A stretch of 64,000 nucleotides of DNA from Paraburkholderia aspalathi. Its GTDB lineage: Bacteria > Pseudomonadota > Gammaproteobacteria > Burkholderiales > Burkholderiaceae. The DNA lies in assembly GCF_900116445.1 (NCBI RefSeq), contig NZ_FPBH01000006.1:186001-250000 (forward strand), read 5' to 3'. The position numbers were made by a program, and so were the translations under genes. Position 1 is the first letter of the stretch. The number at the start of each line of letters is the position of its first letter. Below are positions 1 through 8,646 of this stretch, piece by piece. The notes below the pieces were generated by a model. The model was not told the DNA's origin and searched no databases. It saw only the letters and a program-made list of their open reading frames with translations.

Positions 1-1
1 C

Positions 2-625
2 CTCCACAAGTCGCGCTGCAGGCGTCGCCACCAGCAACGCCTCGGCGTAGGAGACTGAAACATTGTTCGCAGCCACCATCAGCTCAACGCATTCGACCTG
101 CCGCGTGGGCTTCATTTTGCGAATAGCGCGAACAAGCTCCGCCGAGAACTGCAGGTCTGCAAGAAGTTCAGCCGCTTCCGGGCAGACGCCGTCCAGCAGC
201 GACATCTTCTTTATAATCTGTGATACGTCCACGGAAAGAGCTTTCGCCAATCGTTCAGGCGATACGCCTCTATCAATTACTCGCCGTATCATATAGTGCT
301 CCTGGATTGTAGAGAGGCGATTGACACGGTTGTTATACGTGTAGCTCTCGTCGTCGGTCGCGACAAGGCAGGCAGCACGCTCGTGCCCCAAGTCCTGGAT
401 GGCAAGTAGACGTAGATGCCCATCGAGCAGAACATGTTGCCCGGAAGACTGGTCCGCTGGCGTTACAGAGAGCGGTTCGATGAGGCCTACCTCCTCAATG
501 GAGGTTCTTATCTGCTTAAATTTGCGCGACGCGACCACGGGCGCCGGTATTTTGCGCGATGGCAGAATGCTGGAGACTGGCACCAACAACGGCTCGGGGA
601 TGAATCCAAGAGTTACACCAGTCAT
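2..625 (-). CDS. ParB/RepB-like DNA-binding protein, left module copy (partial)
   Basis: The reading frame runs open from an ATG at 625 to the window edge, giving about 208 codons; the C-terminus lies outside the window. The translation aligns without gaps to the complete 300-residue protein at 24380-25282 (shared stretches include LLDGHLRL, ATDDESYTYNNRVNRLSTIQ and RKMKPTRQVECVELM). The N-terminal ParB-like nuclease fold carries a degenerate version of the ParB GERR box (DGHLRL), followed by a helix-turn-helix-like region, as in RepB-type partition proteins. It is the last gene of the left module: its ATG overlaps the TGA of the upstream ParB-like gene (ATGA). Its role is inferred: an accessory DNA-binding factor for the neighbouring recombinase, or an element-maintenance protein. 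Confidence 0.8.
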   Translation of the reverse strand, partial: MTGVTLGFIPEPLLVPVSSILPSRKIPAPVVASRKFKQIRTSIEEVGLIEPLSVTPADQSSGQHVLLDGHLRLLAIQDLGHERAACLVATDDESYTYNNRVNRLSTIQEHYMIRRVIDRGVSPERLAKALSVDVSQIIKKMSLLDGVCPEAAELLADLQFSAELVRAIRKMKPTRQVECVELMVAANNVSVSYAEALLVATPAARLVE

Positions 626-1524
626 GTCGCACTCCCGTTTGGCCAAACGCGTTCGGCAAGATACTTCGGCAAGCTGGCCAGTCCCTCCGCGCGTAACAGG
701 TTGATGAAGTTCTCGTCGGCAAACAGTTGCCTCAAAGCGCCGACCACAAATAGCAACCGCTGTTGCGTGAACTCGGCCTTTCTCACCATGGACTTCTGGC
801 GTTCTACCTCGTGCTCATACGTCCGCACGAGACTAGATGTCGTGACAGCGGCCGACTTGCTGGTCATATTGTGCGATGTGCTTCGCCCGAGTGCTTTTCT
901 GCGCTCGAGTACGCGGCGAGCGCTCATCAGTTGCTTGCCCCGCAATTTGCCAGACTCATAGGCCTCCTGGAGTGCTGCTTGAATTTCAGCATCGTCGTCG
1001 CCGGCGCCAACAATCGTCAGGGCCACATTCAGGGGGACGAGCCCTTTCTCCACAGCAACCACAAGTCTCTCTTCTCCCTGGCGTAGCAGCGTGAGGATGC
1101 CGTGAACGTAAGTCGGCGTGAGACCTGTCTTTTCGGCAATGACTTTCGGCGCATATCCTTGCTCCTGCAATTGCCGAATGCCGGCGAGCCGTTCGAGTGG
1201 GCGACACTGTCTGCGCGCGATGTTTTCAGTCAGACTCATTACGAACGCGTCTTCGTCGCTCACGCTCACAACGAGTGCGGGAATAGTCGCTTCCCCAAGC
1301 GAGCGGAATGCCTTCAATCGCCCCTCGCCGCACACGAGCAGGTATTTTTCTATGCCGCCGGCCGTTGCTCGTGGCGTGACAAGGATTGGTTTCTTGAGAC
1401 CGATGGTCTTTATGTTATCGACGATTTCATTGAAAACTCGACCGTTGCGCTCTCTGGGATTGATGACTTCAATCTGATTGACGGGGACCATCCGGATTTC
1501 TCCGAGCTGCTGCCGTGAGTTCAC
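622..1524 (-). CDS. ParB N-terminal domain protein, left module copy
   Basis: This 300-residue ParB/Spo0J-family protein starts at a GTG (1524) that overlaps the recombinase stop (GTGA), so the two are translationally coupled. It shows VNQIEVINPRERN, then the nucleotide-binding ParB box CGEGRLKAFRSLGE and TENIARRQCRPLE, followed by a helix-turn-helix (KVIAEKTGLTPTYVHGIL). ParB family proteins load on DNA as CTP-dependent clamps; whether this one does is unknown. It has the same length as the right-module copy at 25279-26181 and aligns along its whole length with scattered substitutions. No ParA partner is nearby, which argues against classical partition and for a role tied to the recombinase. 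Confidence 0.88.
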   Translation of the reverse strand: MNSRQQLGEIRMVPVNQIEVINPRERNGRVFNEIVDNIKTIGLKKPILVTPRATAGGIEKYLLVCGEGRLKAFRSLGEATIPALVVSVSDEDAFVMSLTENIARRQCRPLERLAGIRQLQEQGYAPKVIAEKTGLTPTYVHGILTLLRQGEERLVVAVEKGLVPLNVALTIVGAGDDDAEIQAALQEAYESGKLRGKQLMSARRVLERRKALGRSTSHNMTSKSAAVTTSSLVRTYEHEVERQKSMVRKAEFTQQRLLFVVGALRQLFADENFINLLRAEGLASLPKYLAERVWPNGSAT

Positions 1525-3086
1525 GCTACTCTCCTGAGACGGGCGCGCTCGGCCATGCCATAGAGGTAGTCCAGCGTGTCGAAGCGGTAACTCTCAAACT
1601 CGATTGGATTTTGGTCAGCGAGGTGAATACGGGCTTGTCCAAAATCGAGGCGTGGCAACAGGTAGTAGTCGAGCGCCGAAGAGTTCGTTTGGTCGAGCCG
1701 CACCGCAACCGTGATATCCGGCAGGAGGCTCGTATCGAAGCGCACCTTCCAGTGATTGCGGCCATTGTCATGTACCTGGCAGCGTGCGAGCGCAATGCAG
1801 GCCGTGAACTCATCGTTGACCGTCAGCAGGTCGGTTGCCGGGTCGCGTATCACTGCGCCGCCCAGGTCCGCGATTTTCCTCTCTGTCTGCGCAATGATTC
1901 CCGGATGCAGCTGTCGCAGGAAGCGGTTGGTCTCAATGTATCGATAGTCTCGGCCGGGAGTAAAGCCGACTGTCTGGTAGGCACGAATCAGACTCCCAAA
2001 CCGGTACACATAGACCGATGTAGATGGCATGCCATCTGTTTCATCAATCACCACGCCGGACAGAAACCCACGACTGCGGTACAGGTTGCGCAAGCGTTCG
2101 ATTAGCTCCTCATTCGAGTAATGGCGTGCTCGCGCTCTCATAATGCCTTGGGCCGTGTAGAACGTCTCGCCTGGCACAATTGCCTGAAATGCTCCCTCCT
2201 TTCGAATCCACATGTCCGGTGTGTTGGTCACCCGCATCTTCTTCAGTTTGAACGACACCCGGTTGTACACGTTATTGCCGATGTATTTCTCATTCGTCAG
2301 TACTTCCCGTACCGTGGCTCGCGTCCACTCGCGGTCGAGGTCAGTCCGCACATGCATGCCGTTCAGGCGAGCTGCGATTGCACACTCGTCGAGCGACTCG
2401 TCGATAAACCAGTTGTAGATTAGATTGACGGTTCGCACTTCGCTTTCTGGCCCGGGCATGAGGACTACCCGGTCCGTCTGCAGGCTTTTATGTTCGCCGC
2501 GACACAGTTCCGCTTTCATGAGGCCGTGCTGGTCGACCAATACGCGGCGCAGCCCGTAGCCGGCCAGACCCCCTTGCCGGAAGCCCATCTCAATCAAGCG
2601 GCACTGACCGGCGAACACCTTCGCGGACAACTCCCGGCTGTACTCGCCAGCCATTGCCCTCTTTACGCCTTTCACGATGGTCGAAACAGGTGACCCGTCG
2701 TTCTCGAACTGCTCGGCGCAGTACGCAACCTGGATGCCCGCACGGCGACAAATGTACTCGTAATACGCACTCTCGTCGGCATCTTGAAATCGCCCCCACC
2801 TACTCACGTCATAGACGAGGATTACGCAGAAATCGGCATTGCCGTTTACGACATCGGAGATGAGTTTTTGAAGTGCCTGGCGACCATCGATTCGAAGGCC
2901 GCTTTTACCTTCATCGGCATATGTGCGGACGATTTCGAATCCGCGACGAGTTGCGTAGTCTCGAATTCGGTCCCGCTGATTCTCGGTCGAATACTGCTGG
3001 TGTTCCGTCGACATGCGGACGTACTCCGCTGCCCGTCCTGCCTGACAGCCGGCTACGACGGCTGTACCCGCGTTATTGAATGACAT
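1521..3086 (-). CDS. Large serine recombinase, left module copy
   Basis: A 521-residue serine recombinase. The N-terminal resolvase domain has the catalytic serine in AAEYVRMSTEHQQ (about residue 26) and the arginine motif in YDVSRWGRFQ. A Recombinase domain follows (GYGLRRVLVDQ ... ARLNG ... WTRATVREVLTNEKYIGNNVYNR) and then a long C-terminal region without an obvious zinc ribbon. Enzymes of this family catalyse site-specific DNA integration, excision or inversion through a 5'-phosphoserine intermediate. The ATG is preceded by GGAG. The gene lies 168 bases downstream of the small Cys-rich gene and is coupled to the two ParB-like genes. The copy at 26178-27743 is the same length and aligns without visible gaps. 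Confidence 0.93.
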   Translation of the reverse strand: MSFNNAGTAVVAGCQAGRAAEYVRMSTEHQQYSTENQRDRIRDYATRRGFEIVRTYADEGKSGLRIDGRQALQKLISDVVNGNADFCVILVYDVSRWGRFQDADESAYYEYICRRAGIQVAYCAEQFENDGSPVSTIVKGVKRAMAGEYSRELSAKVFAGQCRLIEMGFRQGGLAGYGLRRVLVDQHGLMKAELCRGEHKSLQTDRVVLMPGPESEVRTVNLIYNWFIDESLDECAIAARLNGMHVRTDLDREWTRATVREVLTNEKYIGNNVYNRVSFKLKKMRVTNTPDMWIRKEGAFQAIVPGETFYTAQGIMRARARHYSNEELIERLRNLYRSRGFLSGVVIDETDGMPSTSVYVYRFGSLIRAYQTVGFTPGRDYRYIETNRFLRQLHPGIIAQTERKIADLGGAVIRDPATDLLTVNDEFTACIALARCQVHDNGRNHWKVRFDTSLLPDITVAVRLDQTNSSALDYYLLPRLDFGQARIHLADQNPIEFESYRFDTLDYLYGMAERARLRRVA

Positions 3087-3199
3087 TCTCCGCTCCGCAA
3101 CTCAGACACCGACACCCGGCAGGCACCGAGCGCACGGGGAGCCCCAGATGCGAACGCCACGGCTTCACATCAGGTGGTGGCGGATGGTTGCGAACGGTG

Positions 3200-3257
3200 A
3201 CAAGGCAAAGGTAGCAGGCCCGACGCCAATGTAAATCAAGTCATCTCTTTGCAATCA
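3200..3257. promoter_or_regulatory. Conserved 58-base noncoding element, left copy
   Basis: Read on the plus strand, a 21-base block (3200-3220, beginning ACAAGGCAAAGG) and a 17-base block (3241-3257, TCATCTCTTTGCAATCA) are identical to blocks at 27875-27895 and 27916-27932, with the same 20-base spacer length. The surrounding intergenic sequence has diverged. On the minus strand, towards the recombinase, TTGATT and TGCTAC are spaced by 17 bases and could form a weak promoter. It may instead be an operator or a recombination core; the sequence does not decide this. Confidence 0.5.
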
Positions 3258-3698
3258 TATGGGCGGCGCTGCAGGCGCAGACAGCACGGCGATGTGGACG
3301 GTCCACGCACCCATATTTGCAGCACCGGCATCATCTGCGCCGCGCAGTACGTAGAAGCCAGACCCCAACGGCTGCTGGGACCGAATGACGTCCATGTTTG
3401 CAATCGGCTCAAAATTTCGCTGCGCATTGCGTGTTTTCTGCATGCAGCGGTTGCGTTCTCGATACGCTGGATGCGCAGCTCGATATTCGCGCCAATAGCC
3501 CGAGTGGCCCGCGCGCCATTTCGCCTGCGCCCGGGCCTGGTTGTCGCGATAGTCGTCGTCGATACGAAGCCGGTGGGTCTGCCAGTCGCGTCGACGAGCG
3601 CGCTGGCAAGCTTTCGACGAACAGTAACGCTGACGGGGAACGTGCAGCAGTGGCTCGAACGGATTGCCACAGGCGAGACAGATGCGGGTGGATTTCAT
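3255..3698 (-). CDS. Small Cys-containing protein of the recombinase module, left copy
   Basis: A 147-residue protein with an N-terminal zinc-finger-like pattern (CLACGNPFEPLLHVPRQRYCSSKACQ) followed by a basic, Arg-rich segment (RDNQARAQAKWRAGHSGYWREYRA, then HPAYRERN). The ATG at 3698 follows a strong GGAGGGG site. It is the first gene of the module and is paralogous to 27911-28375, where the C-terminus is seven residues longer; here a TGA ends it just before the conserved DCKEMT-encoding bases. The family is not one I recognise. The Cys pattern and the charge suggest a nucleic-acid-binding accessory factor, which is inference. Confidence 0.75.
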   Translation of the reverse strand: MKSTRICLACGNPFEPLLHVPRQRYCSSKACQRARRRDWQTHRLRIDDDYRDNQARAQAKWRAGHSGYWREYRAAHPAYRERNRCMQKTRNAQRNFEPIANMDVIRSQQPLGSGFYVLRGADDAGAANMGAWTVHIAVLSAPAAPPI

Positions 3699-4260
3699 AA
3701 GTCCCCTCCAGGTCGGGTAGCGACGGGCGGACGCGGACGCCTCGACCAGCCTTCGCGGTCACTGGCCTGAGACGGAATAGAGAAAGGGCCTAACCTGGTA
3801 ACTGCAGCGTTAAGCGGTCATCGCAATTTGCTTGACGCTGTAGTAGGACGGTCGCAGAAACTTGGACATTTCTTGACCGCCGGCGTGCGATGAGACGATT
3901 CGCTCACGAGCGCAAATTACTAGATTTGTCGCATCTGAAGCGCAATTTTTTGCGGCTCCCGGTACAAAGCTGAGCGACGGCTGCTGACGCGACAGGGCCA
4001 GTTCTATCGCGTGCTCGCGGAAACGTATAAAATGTTATGTGTGGGACGTGAACATCTGGTTTGTCCCAACCCGTTCGATGGGTACTCAATCTCTTAAACG
4101 CGAGAGACACAATATAAATTGTTAGGCCCAGTAGGGATTTCTCAATTTATGCCTGACTTTGTCTCGCCTTATGCAGGCGAAGATGATGCAAACCCTTGAT
4201 TTGCAAAGTGGCAAATTCTCAGCTTTTGAAGCTTCCTACAGCGTTGGTAGTGCAGGGAAA
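3699..4260. other. Intergenic, no supportable gene
   Basis: About 560 bases between the left module and the terminal-type repeats. Only short reading frames without family resemblance or ribosome-binding sites are present. The stretch 3900-4180 is noticeably more AT-rich than its surroundings and probably includes the promoter region of the left module. Confidence 0.5.
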
Positions 4261-4319
4261 CCGAATTAGTGAGACTCGGGCGCTTTTCGTGAGACTGGAT
4301 TTACCGAATTAGTGAGACT
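4261..4319 (+). repeat. Cluster of short repeats, left (CCGAATTAGTGAGACT type)
   Basis: CCGAATTAGTGAGACT occurs exactly at 4261-4276 and 4304-4319, with a half copy ending in CGTGAGACT at 4288-4296. The GTGAGACT cores are spaced 20 and 23 bases apart. The dpdA-like coding remnant opens immediately after the last copy (4322), so the cluster marks a sequence junction. Related motifs in the opposite orientation lie at 28509-28631. Multiple about-20-base repeats at a junction resemble transposase-binding arrays at transposon ends (Tn7/Mu/IS21 style), but no such transposase is in the window. Confidence 0.65.
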
Positions 4320-4321
4320 GC

Positions 4322-4723
4322 CCGGATGGGTGGTCGCTTCTTACGAATATCAAACGCGGAATTTTTAATGCTGAAGATCTTCAGAAGCGGGAGCAGAACG
4401 CGCTAAGTGCGTTACGAAAGTTCGATAGCGGCGGAGGAAAACTCCTACGGACTCTTGACGCAATCATTGATTACCAGCAGTTTCTTACGCTGGGACACGG
4501 CCTCCCCATTGAAAAACATGAAATGGAACTCAATAAAATGCGTGCGTTGGTCGAGCGCACGCTTGATGAGGCCCCTTGGAAACGTTGCCGTTGCCCCATC
4601 TGTAGCAAAGCAGGTGTCGAAGTCATCATCTTCCGGTCAAGCAACCGGAACAAGCGTCGTGGCTTTCACAATTTGGGCGTCTATCACAAACACGTACAGC
4701 GGACGCTTGAGAATCATCTGTGA
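4322..4723 (+). pseudogene. dpdA-like tRNA-guanine transglycosylase, 3' fragment
   Basis: An open frame of 133 codons without its own start begins right after the repeat cluster; the frame has a TAG at 4310 inside the repeats. It ends in a segment with RCRCPICSKAGVEVIIFRSS and NRNKRRGFHNLGVYHKHVQ. The CPIC plus RRGFHN signature is, from memory, that of the C-terminus of DpdA, the TGT-like enzyme that inserts 7-deazaguanine precursors into DNA. The stop overlaps a GTG starting a dpdB-like fragment, as expected for adjacent dpd genes. The catalytic barrel is missing, so no activity is expected. Assignment rests on motif memory, not a search. Confidence 0.6.
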
Positions 4724-4953
4724 ATATTTATCGATTCAAGGCTATTCGTGCATCACAGGCCCCCACGCGTGATGTCTTTACGTTTGCAGCGACTCCTGGA
4801 CAGATCCGGGGCTTCGCTGAAATCGAGCGCGTGGGCCGAGAAGAAGACGGCCAGCTGCGTGGATTTCAACGCCACCAGATAGCCTCGCATACCCTTCTCT
4901 CCTTGAACGATCATGTCGCGCTGCTTTTCCTCTGGTCAGTCAAACAGTGCTAG
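4720..4953 (+). pseudogene. dpdB-like DGQR-domain protein, 5' fragment
   Basis: Starts at a GTG overlapping the TGA of the dpdA-like remnant (GTGA). Its first about 57 residues (MNIYRFKAIRASQAP ... FAEIERVGREEDGQLRGFQRHQIASH) match what I expect of the N-terminus of DpdB/DndB-like proteins, including a DGQ...GFQR-type motif. After IASH, near 4888, the sequence loses that character and stops at 4953, so only the first part of a protein of several hundred residues remains. The pair implies that a DNA 7-deazaguanine modification locus once stood here and was cut on both sides. Confidence 0.55.
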
Positions 4954-5197
4954 GCGCAAGTCTGTTTGATTGACTCGGTTCAAACGCATCATGCGGTCTA
5001 TTACCACCCGACTAGGCGGTCCAACTGCTGACCTTTCCGTGTCGCATGGCTAAAACGGTTGATACTCCAATGCGTCGGCAAAGCCTACCCCGTTCTTATC
5101 CTTGTCGAAAGCAGGCAATAGTTACCCATTTTGCGTTTTGCATTATTTATAGGGAATAATTTCCGATCAAGTTGCGCGAGAAATGCATCTATTACAT
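4954..5197. other. Intergenic junction region, no gene seen
   Basis: Between the truncated dpdB-like fragment and the vgrG promoter. No reading frame with family resemblance; it becomes AT-rich from about 5120. The recombination joint between the old dpd locus and the secretion cassette must lie between about 4888 and here. Confidence 0.45.
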
Positions 5198-5227
5198 TTG
5201 ACACTTTTCGTCTGGAGATTCTGTAAA
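5198..5227 (+). promoter_or_regulatory. Candidate promoter for the vgrG cluster
   Basis: TTGACA at 5198-5203 is a perfect -35 element and TGTAAA at 5222-5227 a plausible -10, separated by 18 bases and about 40 bases upstream of the vgrG start. The surrounding sequence is AT-rich compared with the coding region. Confidence 0.55.
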
Positions 5228-5264
5228 ATTCCGTCACCGATCGGGGCAGCAATAAGAGGGAATC

Positions 5265-7736
5265 GTGGTGACCAATCTTGCTCAAGACTTTCAAAAAGTC
5301 TTTGCGGACCGCCAGCAAAGCAGACTGCTGCGCTTAACTTTTCCGCATGGCGACGCGCCATACCCGACATTGCTCGCAAATCGATTGACAGGCACAGAAA
5401 GTCTGTCGCGCGATTTCGAATTCAAGGTCGAAATCCTTTCAGATAACGCGTCACTCTCCCTTAAAGATTTCCAGGGGAAGATGATTACCGTAGAACTTGC
5501 GCGAGCGGACGGAACGTCGCGCTACTTTAACGGCTATATTTTTGCGTTCCGACACGTCAAAACCGACGGTTCCGTTGCCTTCTATGAAGCTACGATCGGC
5601 CCATGGCTGCGCTTCCTGACCCTTCGCACGAACAACCGCCTGTTCCAGGATCAGGATCTGCATACACAGACGAACACGCTGCTGCAGGACTACGGCGTAC
5701 TTCCCGACTGGGACTGGAAGGTGGCCGGCACGGATCCCGTTATTACAATGGCGGTCCAATACGGCGAGAGCGATCACAACTACCTGCACCGCAGGTGGGA
5801 AGCCGCTGGTTTCTACTACTGGTACGAGCACACGGCAAAATCGCACAAGCTCATCGTCTCCGATGCGTCAATTAACGCAAAGCAGATCGATGGCAATTCC
5901 GCATCCGTGCCATTCCAGCGGGATTCGGGCTCCAAGGTTGAAGACGGCTTGGCGCTCTGGAGCCCGGTGCGCTCGGTCATGCCGGGGCAATACACGGTCG
6001 CGCGCTTCGATTTCAAGAGTCCGCGGCCGGCGACTGCCGGAGTGCCCACCATAAACCAGCAAGGTGGCGTACCGAGTCTCGAACAATATGAATATGTCGG
6101 CGCCTACGGCTTCGGAGGCAGTCAGGACGGTGATGGGTTATCAAAGCGTCGTATGGAAGAGATCGAGGCCGTCGCCAAGCGCTTTGAGGGCGAAGGCAAC
6201 AACCGGTATGTGATGCCTGGACGCTGGTTCGAGCTGACCGATCACTTCGGGCATGCCGATGGCTCCCAAGACGACAACCAGTTCCTTGTTGTCGGGGTCG
6301 ACCACGTCGCCAGTAACAACTATCTTCAGGGTGTCGATGTGCCGTCCGACTATCGCAACGACGTCATCGCGATCCGCAAGAAAATTCCGTGGCGTCCCGG
6401 GCGTGGGTACAACAGTGTCGATACGCGCATCAACGCGCCCCAGACTGCAACTGTTGTGGGACCGTCGGGACAGAGCGTTTACACCGACAAATACGGCCGT
6501 TGCCGCGTGCAGTTTCACTGGGATCAGCTCGCCAAGGGCGACGAAAGCAGTTCTGCATGGGTTCGCGTGGCGACCGCGTGGGCGGGCGGCGACCAGGGAT
6601 TTGTTGCGCTACCACGCGTGGGTTCAGAAGTAATCGTGCAATGGCTGGAGGGCAGTCCCGACAGGCCCATCATCACTGGTCGCGTTCACAACGAATCCAA
6701 TCTGCCGTCGTGGCAATTGCCCGACCAGAGCGCCCTTATGGGGTTCCGGAGCCGGGAACTCTCCGGCGCCAACGGCAACATGGCCAGTGGGCGGAGTAAC
6801 CATCTGCTGTTTGACGACACGAAGGACCAGATCCAGACCCAGTTGCGAAGTGACCACGAGGCGAGTCAGCTTTCGCTCGGACACATTACGCGCGTCGAGG
6901 ACAACACGGGGCGACAGGACGGTCGCGGAGAAGGCTTCGAACTGCGCACAGACAGCGTTGGCGCGATTCGGTCGGGCAAGGGCATGCTGATCAGCACGGA
7001 CGCCCGGCCACTCGCCAAATCCCATATTTCCGATATCAATGAGGCGACTACAAGACTGGGTAAGTCCCAGACGCTGCAGGCGCAACTCGGAAAGCTCGCT
7101 CAGCAGCATAGTGCGCAGGAAAGCGGCGACCAGTCGGATGTGGCCGACGCGCTTCAATCCCAGAATGATGGGCTAAAAGGCTCCTCCAGCGGCGGTAATG
7201 GGTCATTTCCTGAGCTGAACGAGCCGCAACTGCTTGTGGCCAGTGCGGCCGGCACGGCCGTGTCTAGTACGGGGTCGACACACGTCGCGAGTGGCGAGCA
7301 CACGGCCGTGACGGCAGGCTCGAATATCTCGCTTGGCGCGGGTAAATCGATTTTTGCGTCGGCGTCCGAGAAACTGTCGATTTTCGTTCACCGTATGGGC
7401 ATGACGCTAATTGCCGCAAGCGGGAAGGTACAGATCCAGGCACAGAACGACGAACTTGAAGTACTCGCGAAGAAAGTTGTTGGCATCATCAGCACCACTG
7501 ACTGGGTCAATATCACTGCGAAGCAGGGGATCCGCCTGACCGCTGGCAATAGCCAGTTTGTCGTCAGCGCTGAAGGCATAAACGGCTTTACGCCTGGCGG
7601 CAATACAATTCACGCTGCAAACCACGGGACGCAGGGGCCTCAAAGTATTCCAGCCCAGTTCCCTGGCGCCGACCTGTGCCAAACCATGACCAATAGCGCG
7701 GCCGAAGCGGGGAGCGCGTCTGTGCCGCTTGCTTAG
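5265..7736 (+). CDS. vgrG: Type VI secretion tip protein VgrG
   Basis: An 823-residue VgrG with the gp27-like domains in the first about 380 residues (SLSRDFEFKVEILS, YFNGYIFAF, ESDHNYLHRRWEAAGFYYWYEH). The gp5-type OB fold follows at about 405-475 (DKYGRCRVQFHW, SSAWVRVATAWAGG, ALPRVGSEVIVQW, PIITGRVHN), then the DUF2345 beta-helix extension to about residue 790. Trimers form the spike that punctures target cells and carries effectors. The start is one of two tandem GTG codons (5265 or 5268) after AAGAGGG; the second has the better spacing. It leads a codirectional cluster with a DUF4123 adaptor and a VasX-like effector. No other secretion-apparatus genes are present, so this is an orphan vgrG island served by a core system elsewhere. 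Confidence 0.95.
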   Translation: MVTNLAQDFQKVFADRQQSRLLRLTFPHGDAPYPTLLANRLTGTESLSRDFEFKVEILSDNASLSLKDFQGKMITVELARADGTSRYFNGYIFAFRHVKTDGSVAFYEATIGPWLRFLTLRTNNRLFQDQDLHTQTNTLLQDYGVLPDWDWKVAGTDPVITMAVQYGESDHNYLHRRWEAAGFYYWYEHTAKSHKLIVSDASINAKQIDGNSASVPFQRDSGSKVEDGLALWSPVRSVMPGQYTVARFDFKSPRPATAGVPTINQQGGVPSLEQYEYVGAYGFGGSQDGDGLSKRRMEEIEAVAKRFEGEGNNRYVMPGRWFELTDHFGHADGSQDDNQFLVVGVDHVASNNYLQGVDVPSDYRNDVIAIRKKIPWRPGRGYNSVDTRINAPQTATVVGPSGQSVYTDKYGRCRVQFHWDQLAKGDESSSAWVRVATAWAGGDQGFVALPRVGSEVIVQWLEGSPDRPIITGRVHNESNLPSWQLPDQSALMGFRSRELSGANGNMASGRSNHLLFDDTKDQIQTQLRSDHEASQLSLGHITRVEDNTGRQDGRGEGFELRTDSVGAIRSGKGMLISTDARPLAKSHISDINEATTRLGKSQTLQAQLGKLAQQHSAQESGDQSDVADALQSQNDGLKGSSSGGNGSFPELNEPQLLVASAAGTAVSSTGSTHVASGEHTAVTAGSNISLGAGKSIFASASEKLSIFVHRMGMTLIAASGKVQIQAQNDELEVLAKKVVGIISTTDWVNITAKQGIRLTAGNSQFVVSAEGINGFTPGGNTIHAANHGTQGPQSIPAQFPGADLCQTMTNSAAEAGSASVPLA

Positions 7737-7757
7737 GGTGAGGGGAGAAAAATAATT

Positions 7758-8636
7758 ATGGATGCCCTATTGCGTGCGGTGCCAGCACCGCAGGCGCCTT
7801 TCAGCCAAGGCTATGTTCTCATCGAAACAGCGACGATAGGTTACGCCGCAGGACTTGAGACATTGCCCAGCGTGCCTTGCGCGCCAGCAGCCCTTTCGCA
7901 TCGCATCGAATTGATGCCGCGCCTCGTCAATGTGAGTGCGCTGAGCCCCGAGCAGCAGACTGAAATCGCGGAGGTCATGCGTGACGAGCTTGACGGCGAT
8001 CGCCCGCCAGTAATCTGTGCATGGCTACAAAGTTCCTGGCCTGTAGATCGACTCGCTGAACACGTGGCCCGTTACCTTGTCGGTCCTGGCGCCAACGGAA
8101 GCCCGGTGCTATGGCGATACTACGATCCGCGTGTGATTTCGCTTGCGACCAGCGTGCTTGAGCTGGCCAGGTTGTCCGCATTGCTCGGTCCGGTGGACAC
8201 GTGGACCCTACCGGCCGTTGGACGGTGGTGGACGATTAGAGGTGATGGGCGCGAGGCGCCCCCGCTTGAAGGAATAACGCCGGCTTGGCCAACGCCTTCG
8301 CAATGGGAACGGATTGAGTGCAGCGACCTTGCGGCCCGCGCGCTCGCCCGACTCAGTGACCAAAAGTACGATTTCAGAGATCTATCCAGGCTGATGGGCG
8401 CGCTGTGCAAGAGTTTCGATGATGCGAAGCAGAAGGCCGGGCTTTCGGACCCTGACGCGCTTATTGACTATGCGGTCCATGACATGCGTTATGGTCGCGC
8501 TTTCACCGAACACAAGAAGCTCGAGCAGGCGTGGCCGGCAATCCGTCGAGGCGAGCTCACCTGGCCGGGAGCCCTTGCGCTACTTACATCCGCCGATTTC
8601 GAATCACTAAAAGATCAACACGCCGTCATCGCCTGA
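7758..8636 (+). CDS. DUF4123 domain adaptor/chaperone of T6SS effector
   Basis: A 292-residue protein, 21 bases downstream of vgrG. The features GSPVLWRYYDPRVI, VDTWTLP and the N-terminal half fit the DUF4123 (Tap/TEC) family, whose members load cognate effectors onto VgrG in the cytoplasm. Its place between vgrG and the VasX-like gene, only 10 bases upstream of the latter, implies it delivers that effector. The C-terminal part (LSRLMGALCKSFDDAKQKAGL) is helical. Confidence 0.85.
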   Translation: MDALLRAVPAPQAPFSQGYVLIETATIGYAAGLETLPSVPCAPAALSHRIELMPRLVNVSALSPEQQTEIAEVMRDELDGDRPPVICAWLQSSWPVDRLAEHVARYLVGPGANGSPVLWRYYDPRVISLATSVLELARLSALLGPVDTWTLPAVGRWWTIRGDGREAPPLEGITPAWPTPSQWERIECSDLAARALARLSDQKYDFRDLSRLMGALCKSFDDAKQKAGLSDPDALIDYAVHDMRYGRAFTEHKKLEQAWPAIRRGELTWPGALALLTSADFESLKDQHAVIA

Positions 8637-8646
8637 AGGACCGACC

